The notes under the pieces were generated by a model. That model saw only the letters and a list, made by a program, of their open reading frames with translations, was not told where the DNA came from and ran no database searches. Positions 58,582 to 64,000 of a DNA stretch of 64,000 nucleotides are shown piece after piece. The translations under genes and the position numbers were made by a program. Every line of letters starts with the position of its first letter. Position 1 is the stretch's first letter. Source of the stretch: Luteolibacter arcticus (GTDB lineage: Bacteria; Verrucomicrobiota; Verrucomicrobiia; Verrucomicrobiales; Akkermansiaceae); the NCBI RefSeq assembly GCF_025950235.1, contig NZ_JAPDDT010000015.1, positions 100,690-164,689 on the forward strand. The letters run 5' to 3'.

Positions 58582-60165
58582 TCAGGCGCGGCGCGAGGAC
58601 CAGACGAGGCCTGCGATCAGGGCTCCGAAGGCGGGAAGGAAGAACAGGTTCACGCGGTTGATGAACGAGACCTGGCTATCGAGCAGCGGGAGCTTGTAGC
58701 TGCCCAGCGTGCGGGGGCCGCTGCCGGTGAGTTCCTCGCGGCCGATCAGCCAGTTCACGCTGCTGGCGAGGAAGTCCTTGTTGATGTCCGAGAAGTACTT
58801 TGGCGCGAGGAAGTCGGAGTTGGACACCACGACCATGCGGGAAATGCGTTCGCCGAGATCGTCGCGGGTCGCCGCGCCGCGGATCACCGCGCCAGCGAGG
58901 CTGATCGGGCCGGGATTGTCCTCGCGCGGGTCGAAGCTCGGCTTGGCGGTGGAGAATTTCGTTTCTCCCCAGAAGTCATTGCCGGTCTCGATCAGCACGT
59001 AGGGGCGGATGCCCTTTGAGGTGAGGTCTTCGTTGTCCTTTTCGCGGACTTCGAGGCTGGAGGTGGCACCTTCGAAGATGGTGGTCTTGTTGGCAAAGTC
59101 GCGGGTGAACTCCATGCCCGCCGTGAAGCCGGCGCGGACATTCGTCACGACCTGATCGCCATTCTTGGAGATGATGCGGTCCTTGCGCGGGGTGATGCCC
59201 ACGTTCCGCAGGAAGGCCCGCAAGCGCGGCGGGGTATCGACGCCGCCGAGCGTGATGAGCAAGGATGACTTCGGCCGCTCCCAGTATTCCGTGAGGACCT
59301 CCAGTTCCTGCGGGGTGAAGTCGTAGGTGGGATTGACGATCGCGACGGCGGACACGTCGTCCGGGATGCGCTCGATGCCGGAGATGCGGGCGCGCAGGGT
59401 AAGGGCATTCTGGCTGAGAAGGGTGGCTTCGAAGTTCGTGAGCGGCGAGTCCGCGCCCTCGTTGCTGAAGCCGCTCTTGTCGGCGAGCAGGTAGATCTTG
59501 CGCGGCTTGCCTTCGATCGCGGAGAGGATGCCGGTGGTGATGGCGTCCTCGCCGAGGAAGCCGGTGATCTTGCGCTGGCTGTTGTCGCCCTTGAACTCGG
59601 TCTCGTAGCGGATCATCCGCTCGGCCTCGATGAAATGGACGTGCGAGCTGGCATTGCCGGCCGCCTCCGCGGTCAGGCTGGTCTGCTTCTGGTCCGTTGT
59701 CCGCGCATCGATGATGGCGAGGTCGGTGGTGAACATCGACTTGCCGAAGGAGGTGGAGAAGACCTCGCCGTACTCCTTGGCCACCTGCTGGGTGCGGTCG
59801 GGCGAGCGGACGGGATCGAGCAGCTCCAGCTTCACCTTGCCGCCGGAGAGGCGGTAATATTCCTCACCGAGGGCGCGGACCCGGTCGTAAATCGGGCTGC
59901 TGCGGCGGAAGGCGAGCAGCAGGCGCACCGGCTCGGCGCGGTCCTTCACCGCGGCCGATTGGAGGTAGCGCTGGGTGGCGGGCGAGAGCGTGTAGGCCGA
60001 GTCGGCGCTAAGGTCCTTTGGCACGTAGTGCTGCGAGCCCAGGTAATTCACCGCGGCGAACAGCACCGTCACACAGGCGACCTGGAGCAGCGAGAGCACG
60101 CCGGTGCCGAAGCGCCGCACGGGTTTCGCCGGCTTTTGCGTCGTGGGATCGGATTCGTTGCTCAT
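58582..60165 (-). CDS. GldG-like ABC transporter auxiliary protein
   Basis: 527 residues. N-terminal helix (GVLSLLQVACVTVLFAAVNY), an extracytoplasmic domain of the ABC_transp_aux type (DSAYTLSPATQRYLQS, RVRALGEEYYRLSGGKVKLE, KQTSLTAEAAGNASSHVHFI), and a C-terminal helix (FINRVNLFFLPAFGALIAGL). It pairs with the permease at 60172, six bases upstream. In Bacteroidetes GldG supports gliding; in other phyla such sets have no known role. No ATPase gene is in the operon. Confidence 0.88.
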   Translation of the reverse strand: MSNESDPTTQKPAKPVRRFGTGVLSLLQVACVTVLFAAVNYLGSQHYVPKDLSADSAYTLSPATQRYLQSAAVKDRAEPVRLLLAFRRSSPIYDRVRALGEEYYRLSGGKVKLELLDPVRSPDRTQQVAKEYGEVFSTSFGKSMFTTDLAIIDARTTDQKQTSLTAEAAGNASSHVHFIEAERMIRYETEFKGDNSQRKITGFLGEDAITTGILSAIEGKPRKIYLLADKSGFSNEGADSPLTNFEATLLSQNALTLRARISGIERIPDDVSAVAIVNPTYDFTPQELEVLTEYWERPKSSLLITLGGVDTPPRLRAFLRNVGITPRKDRIISKNGDQVVTNVRAGFTAGMEFTRDFANKTTIFEGATSSLEVREKDNEDLTSKGIRPYVLIETGNDFWGETKFSTAKPSFDPREDNPGPISLAGAVIRGAATRDDLGERISRMVVVSNSDFLAPKYFSDINKDFLASSVNWLIGREELTGSGPRTLGSYKLPLLDSQVSFINRVNLFFLPAFGALIAGLVWSSRRA

Positions 60166-60171
60166 GGGGAA

Positions 60172-60924
60172 TTAGCGGCGCCAGCGGCGGTAATCGATCA
60201 CCTGATAGGTGAGGAAGAGGACGAAGGCCGCGAGGCTCAGGTAATAGACCACCGGCCGGGTATCCAGCAGGCCCTTGGTGAAGTAGTGCAGGTGCTCCTG
60301 GCTGGAGATGTAGTGGAACATCGGCGCGGCCCTGAAATTCTCGCCCCAGATCGCGGTCACGTAGCCGAGGAAATAGTGGATCACCAGCATGCCGATGGTG
60401 AGCAGACCGGCGATGATCTGGCTGGAGGTCAGGGCCGAGGCCAGGCAGCCGATCGCGGTGAAGGCCGCGCCCATCAGCAGCAGGATCGAGTAGGCCCCGA
60501 GCATCGAGCCCGGTGAGTAGGCCGGCGGGACATCGGTCACCCACTCGTACATCCGGAACTGCAGGTAGCTGGGGATCCACAGCAGGGTGTAGAAGACCAT
60601 CGCCGCGCCGTATTTCGAAAGCACCACCTGCCAGGTGCGGACCGGGGCGGTCAGCAGGCCTTCCAAGGTGCCGCTGCGTTCCTCCTCGGCGAAGGAGCGC
60701 ATGGTGATCAGCGGGAAGATGAACAGGAACCAGAACCAGAACAGGGTCGTATTGTAGGCCGAGTAGACGAGACTGTTTTGGCTGGGCGAGTCGCGGAAGC
60801 CCTTCATCGCCGTCGAGAGTGCCGCGCCTTGCATGGCCGTCACGAAGACGAGCACCACCCAGCCGAAGGGATTGAGGAAGTACCCCTTCAGCTCCTTGCG
60901 GAGCATGATGAACAAAAGTCGCAT
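60172..60924 (-). CDS. ABC transporter permease, GldF-like
   Basis: 250 residues from ATG 60924. Six helices: LKGYFLNPFGWVVLVFVTAM, TLFWFWFLFIFPLITMRSFA, YSILLLMGAAFTAIGCLASA, IIAGLLTIGMLVIHYFLGYV, and others. SFAEEERSGTLEGLLTAPVR is the ABC-2 permease signature. It is first in the operon with GldG and DUF4340; its ATPase partner must lie elsewhere. It is divergent from the Sel1-repeat gene. Confidence 0.9.
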   Translation of the reverse strand: MRLLFIMLRKELKGYFLNPFGWVVLVFVTAMQGAALSTAMKGFRDSPSQNSLVYSAYNTTLFWFWFLFIFPLITMRSFAEEERSGTLEGLLTAPVRTWQVVLSKYGAAMVFYTLLWIPSYLQFRMYEWVTDVPPAYSPGSMLGAYSILLLMGAAFTAIGCLASALTSSQIIAGLLTIGMLVIHYFLGYVTAIWGENFRAAPMFHYISSQEHLHYFTKGLLDTRPVVYYLSLAAFVLFLTYQVIDYRRWRR

Positions 60925-61067
60925 GGAAATCCGGCCCGCCCGCGCGGGGACGCTTGTGTAGGGAATGGATCTCCGGCCGGAAACACCAAAATCAGGCTGC
61001 CGCAGCAAGCGGGCGAGAGTGCGATTTCTTCGTCTTTCCCCTTTGCTCCGGGCGATCCCGTCATTAA

Positions 61068-62705
61068 ATGCTGGGCGTGACCGCTAAAGCCCTCCTGCTC
61101 GCCCTCGCCCTCGCGACTGTCGTTTCCACCTCCGCCCCTGCGGCGGTCAGCCTCGGCACCGATGCTCCTGCCGCCCTACCAAGTGTCGAGGGCCCGGCCA
61201 AAGCCGCGCTCGATGCCTTCCGCGAAGGCCGCCACACCATCGGCGTGGATCTTGCCAAGCCATTGGCGGAGAAGGGGGACGCCGATGCCTTGTTCCTGCT
61301 GGGCTTCGCCGCGGAGACCGGCCAGGGCACGCCTGCCTCGCGGGATGCCGCGCTGGAGAATTACAAGAAGGCCGCCGCCGCCGGCCACAAGGATGCGACC
61401 TACCGCCGCGCGTTGATTTTGCTGAACTCGAAGGAGGAGAAGGATCGCCAGGACGGCCGCGAGGCGCTCGAGTCCGCCGCCAAGACCGACCCGGCCAATG
61501 CCGGCCGGATCCTCGGCGAGGCTTGGTTGCGCGGCCTGCTCAGTGAAAAGCCGGACTCCGCCAAGGCCGCCGAGTGGTGGAACAAGGCGTCCGAGGCCGG
61601 TGACACGCCGTCGATCCTGCTGCTTGCCCGGCTTTACGAAGGAGCTTTCGGCTTCAAGGAGAAGGTCGATGCCAAGCGCTCGCTCGATCTCTACCGCAAG
61701 GCCGCCGGACTCGGCGACGCCAGTGCCTTCATCCCTCTCGGTTCGCGCCTGCTGAATGGCGAGGAGTCGCTGCGGAACGAAAAGGAGGGCCGCGAGTGGC
61801 TCGCCAAGGCGATCGAGAAGGAGCAGTGGGCGGCCTACCTGGCGCTCGGCGACTTCGAGGAAAACGTTAAAAAGAACGAGAAGGAAGCGCTGGCCAACTA
61901 CCAGAAGGGCGCTGACAAGGAGCAGGGCGATTGCATGCTTCGCGTGGCGGGCTTCCACCTCGAGGGCAAGGGCGGTCTGGAAAAGAGCGAGGAAAAGGGC
62001 CGCGAGTGGCTGGTGAAGGCCGCCGAGGCCGGCAATGCGCTCGCCGCGCTCGAAATGGCGTCGCGTCTTTCCAAGGTGGAGAAGCCGGAAATGCTCTCCG
62101 TCTACAAGTATCTGCTTTCCGCGGCGAACACCGGCCTGCCGGTCGCGCAGAACGAGATCGGCCTGCTTTACGTCTCGGGGAATCTCGGCCTGAGCGACCC
62201 TACCGCTGCCATCGCGTGGTTCACCGCTGCCGCCAAGTCGGGCCACGCTGCGGCGCAGAACAATCTAGGCACCCTCTACGAACGCGGCATGGGCACCGCC
62301 GTGGACTATAATAATGCGGGCCAGCTTTACTCGCTGGCTGCCAACCAAGGCCACGCGGCGGCGACCACCGGTCTCGCCCGCCTGCACGCCGGGGGTCTCG
62401 GCACCGAGAAGAATCTGCCGAAAGCCTGGGCGCTTGCCTCGCTCGCGATCGAGCGCGGTGACAACGAGGCCAAGACCTTGCTCGGCGACCTGACCAGCAA
62501 GTTGCAGGGCGACCAGCTCAACGAGGCGAAGAAGGAGCTGGAATTGCTCAAGAAGCCGGCGGAGGAGAAGCCGGCGGAGGAAAAGCCCGCCGGCGACAAG
62601 CCTGCCGGAGAGAAGAAGCCTGCTGGCGAGAAGGCGACGGCTGTCACGCCCGCGATCGAGGTGCCCGCTCCTGACGCGCCGAAGGAAGAGAAGAAGGGGG
62701 AATAG
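61068..62705 (+). CDS. secreted Sel1-repeat protein
   Basis: 545 residues. Signal peptide (ATVVSTSAPAA). At least ten Sel1-like units of about 36 residues between 45 and 490, for example ADALFLLGFAAETGQGTPAS, AAAQNNLGTLYERGMGTAVD and AAATTGLARLHAGGLGTEKN. The tail is Lys/Pro/Glu-rich (EEKPAEEKPAGDKPAGEKK). Sel1 proteins are adaptors in envelope stress or signalling. The gene ends where a palindromic repeat begins. Confidence 0.87.
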   Translation: MLGVTAKALLLALALATVVSTSAPAAVSLGTDAPAALPSVEGPAKAALDAFREGRHTIGVDLAKPLAEKGDADALFLLGFAAETGQGTPASRDAALENYKKAAAAGHKDATYRRALILLNSKEEKDRQDGREALESAAKTDPANAGRILGEAWLRGLLSEKPDSAKAAEWWNKASEAGDTPSILLLARLYEGAFGFKEKVDAKRSLDLYRKAAGLGDASAFIPLGSRLLNGEESLRNEKEGREWLAKAIEKEQWAAYLALGDFEENVKKNEKEALANYQKGADKEQGDCMLRVAGFHLEGKGGLEKSEEKGREWLVKAAEAGNALAALEMASRLSKVEKPEMLSVYKYLLSAANTGLPVAQNEIGLLYVSGNLGLSDPTAAIAWFTAAAKSGHAAAQNNLGTLYERGMGTAVDYNNAGQLYSLAANQGHAAATTGLARLHAGGLGTEKNLPKAWALASLAIERGDNEAKTLLGDLTSKLQGDQLNEAKKELELLKKPAEEKPAEEKPAGDKPAGEKKPAGEKATAVTPAIEVPAPDAPKEEKKGE

Positions 62706-62793
62706 TTGAGAGTCTTGGTTGAGAGTGAAAGGCAAAGTCCCGGTCTCGACGTCTCTTTCTTCCTCTCAACCCTCAACTACTTACTCTCAACTG
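62704..62793. repeat. long imperfect inverted repeat of gttgagagt units
   Basis: agttgagagtcttggttgag (62704-62723) and following bases are mirrored by ctctcaaccctcaac (about 62763) and ctctcaact (62784-62792). It fills the space between the Sel1-repeat stop and the coaB start and could form a stable hairpin in a read-through transcript. Confidence 0.55.
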
Positions 62794-62798
62794 ATCTC

Positions 62799-63455
62799 AT
62801 GCGCGTCCTCGTCACTGCCGGTCCGACCCGCGAGGCGTTGGATCCGGTGCGGTACCTGACCAATCGCTCGTCGGGCAAGATGGGCTACGCCATGGCGGAT
62901 GCCTTTGCCCGCGCGGGGCATCAGGTGCTTCTGGTTTCCGGCCCCACGGTGCTGGTGGTGCCGGAGGGCGTCGATTTCCTGCCGGTGGAGTCGGCGGCGG
63001 AGATGTTCGAGGCGGTGAAGCGACACATCGGCCGCATGGATGCCGCCGTCTTCGCCGCGGCGGTCGCCGACTACCGCCCGGCCGCGGTTTCGGAGCAGAA
63101 GATCAAGAAGACCGGCGAGACGCTGACGCTCGAGCTCGTCCGCACGCCGGACATCCTCGGGTCTGTTAGAGGGGAGTTCGGTTTCACCGGCACGCTTGTC
63201 GGCTTTGCCGCGGAGACGGAGAACCTGTTAGCCAACGCCCGAATCAAGCTCGAACGCAAGGGCTGCGACCTCGTCATCGCCAACGACGTCTCCAAGCCCG
63301 GCATCGGCTTCGACTCCGACCGCAACGAGGTGCTGCTGGTCTTTCCGGAACACGTCGAGGCGTTGCCCGAGGATGAGAAGCATCATCTTGCGCCACACAT
63401 CGTCCGCGAGATCGAGCGGTTGGCGGCAGAGAGGGGAAGGCCGATTGTATTGTAG
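62799..63455 (+). CDS. coaB: phosphopantothenate-cysteine ligase, stand-alone CoaB
   Basis: 218 residues from ATG 62799; the upstream in-frame extension runs through the repeat. VTAGPTREALDPVRYLTNRS and SSGKMGYAMADAFARAGHQV form the CTP-binding N-terminal half, AAVFAAAVADYRPA the phosphopantothenate site, and VIANDVSKPGIGFDSDRNEV the C-terminal motif. It joins phosphopantothenate and cysteine in coenzyme A synthesis. The CoaC decarboxylase domain, usually fused in bacteria, is absent, so coaC must be encoded separately. Confidence 0.92.
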   Translation: MRVLVTAGPTREALDPVRYLTNRSSGKMGYAMADAFARAGHQVLLVSGPTVLVVPEGVDFLPVESAAEMFEAVKRHIGRMDAAVFAAAVADYRPAAVSEQKIKKTGETLTLELVRTPDILGSVRGEFGFTGTLVGFAAETENLLANARIKLERKGCDLVIANDVSKPGIGFDSDRNEVLLVFPEHVEALPEDEKHHLAPHIVREIERLAAERGRPIVL

Positions 63456-63524
63456 CAAGGCAACAGCGCTGAAAGTCGCAACGAAACAGAGAAATGTTAC
63501 AGTGCGAGAACTGACCTAATTCGC

Positions 63525-63924
63525 TGACCCCATTCACGGATAAGGTCGTGGCGCTAGTCCCGGCGGATTAAGCCACCACTTAACTCTTACTCCGTAATAT
63601 AGGGTTTTTGCCCAAAAAACAGCGGTTTCGTGGTAGATCAGATCGTCTGGGCCGACAAAAGACTGCCCCTTCCACTGCCTGTTGATCCTGCCAACGGCGT
63701 CGTCTTGGCTAATATTGAACAAAGCAATCATTTCTCCTGAAATCTCATCGAAGAACGCTGTACTTTGATCGTCGGTTGTGAAGGTGTATTTCACTGGCTT
63801 TGCCTAGCGAACGAATCCGCCCCGGAGAAGATCGACGGATCTTTGTGTATGCCAAGAAGTTTGTTGGTCGCCAAGCCCGCGCTGCAGCTCCTTCCAGAAT
63901 GCTGAAAGGTCAGGAATGGGGTCA
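63525..63924. repeat. 11-bp inverted repeat bracketing the small gene
   Basis: tgaccccattc (63525-63535) is the exact reverse complement of gaatggggtca (63914-63924). Between them lies the 86-residue gene and the tail of the next. The outer sequence (agtgcgagaactgacctaat, near 63501) is of a kind seen at ends of small mobile elements, from memory only. Confidence 0.4.
63534..63794 (-). CDS. small hypothetical protein, possibly an immunity protein
   Basis: 86 residues from GTG 63794, nine bases after the stop of the partial gene at the window edge. Acidic N-half (YTFTTDDQSTAFFDEISGEM, IALFNISQDDAVGRINRQWK) and aromatic C-half (DDLIYHETAVFWAKTLYYGV, WWLNPPGLAPRPYP). GC content is visibly lower than that of neighbours. 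Size, acidity and position after the end of another gene fit immunity genes of polymorphic toxins, but this is an inference. Confidence 0.55.
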   Translation of the reverse strand: MKYTFTTDDQSTAFFDEISGEMIALFNISQDDAVGRINRQWKGQSFVGPDDLIYHETAVFWAKTLYYGVRVKWWLNPPGLAPRPYP

Positions 63925-64000
63925 GTCCCGAATGGCGCTAACTTAAGGCGGATTTGGGCTGTTTCACATACCTCGTCCGATGATGGATTTCGACCATTTC
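63804..64000 (-). CDS. 3' end of an unrecognised gene (5' end beyond window)
   Basis: A frame open from the right edge to a TAG at 63804-63806 reads IRLKLAPFGTDPIPDLSAFW, then WKELQRGLGDQQTSWHTQRS, ending DLLRGGFVR. It looks protein-like and is followed closely by the 86-residue gene. Only about 64 codons are visible, so no family can be named. The stretch around 63914-63950 also resembles ends of mobile elements, which could mean that the frame is fortuitous. Confidence 0.4.
   Translation of the reverse strand, partial: NGRNPSSDEVCETAQIRLKLAPFGTDPIPDLSAFWKELQRGLGDQQTSWHTQRSVDLLRGGFVR

Noticed and set aside
57110..58699. 529-codon plus frame opposite DUF4340
   Set aside because: No recognisable features, and Gly/Asp/Val-rich composition of an antisense frame.
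63914..64000. Left end of an IS4-type insertion sequence
   Set aside because: The sequence around ggcgctaacttaag looked familiar, but no transposase is visible and the stretch is open in a protein-like frame.

Overview
The window looks like a high-GC chromosomal segment of a free-living Gram-negative bacterium. The best guess is Verrucomicrobiota, family Verrucomicrobiaceae, near Luteolibacter or Haloferula. That placement is inferred from gene content: secreted proteins ending in an 'NLLEYAFGFDP'-type module, large c-type cytochrome propeller proteins, DUF4331 and PhoX-like proteins, GldF/GldG/DUF4340 transport genes, and intergenic regions full of small palindromes. No rRNA, tRNA or CRISPR array was seen.

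Layout. 1-2222 is the 5' part of a large surface protein (VCBS repeats plus beta-helix). 2845-4235 is modA-modB (molybdate uptake). 4381-8396 holds an orphan E1-alpha-like TPP enzyme, a LysR/MFS divergent pair and a GNAT enzyme. 8648-13946 is a CPA2 antiporter followed by pheS and pheT. 14140-19697 holds secreted proteins (TPR, DUF4331, PQQ-type sugar dehydrogenase). 19896-26795 is an array of six paralogous single-helix proteins that look like pseudopilins that lost their cleavage site. The sixth copy is frameshifted, and the array is interrupted by two transglutaminase-like genes. 26858-38599 holds proS, a ParE-type toxin-antitoxin pair, a DAHP synthase, a PhoX-like protein, trxA, purU, a rhomboid protease, an orphan vsr, an intradiol dioxygenase-like protein and a stomatin/NfeD pair. 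38751-48358 holds menD, a GreA-like protein, an Spx/ArsC-like protein, a CBS protein, a phospholipase C-like protein, a cytochrome-c propeller protein, a zinc-ribbon protein and an outer-membrane barrel. 48673-55351 is cbpA-cbpM followed by a 5-kb insertion carrying a zincin-like protein and two related membrane proteins. 55461-63455 holds VanZ, a BrnT/BrnA pair, DUF4340-GldG-GldF, a Sel1-repeat protein and coaB. The right edge has a small low-GC gene pair.

The most unusual signal is a repeated mark of insertion at gene 3' ends. The last 18 codons plus stop of cbpM recur 5 kb downstream with seven codons changed, all synonymously. The last 11 codons plus stop of pheT recur 150 bp downstream, again changed almost only at synonymous sites, with a hairpin cluster in between. 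The zincin gene's 3' end is also repeated, and here a GCTTGG microhomology explains the tandem duplication. The recoded copies suggest that incoming DNA brought its own gene end and displaced the old one, or the reverse. This could be a family of integrations into conserved 3' ends of protein genes. The second candidate novelty is the pseudopilin-like array.
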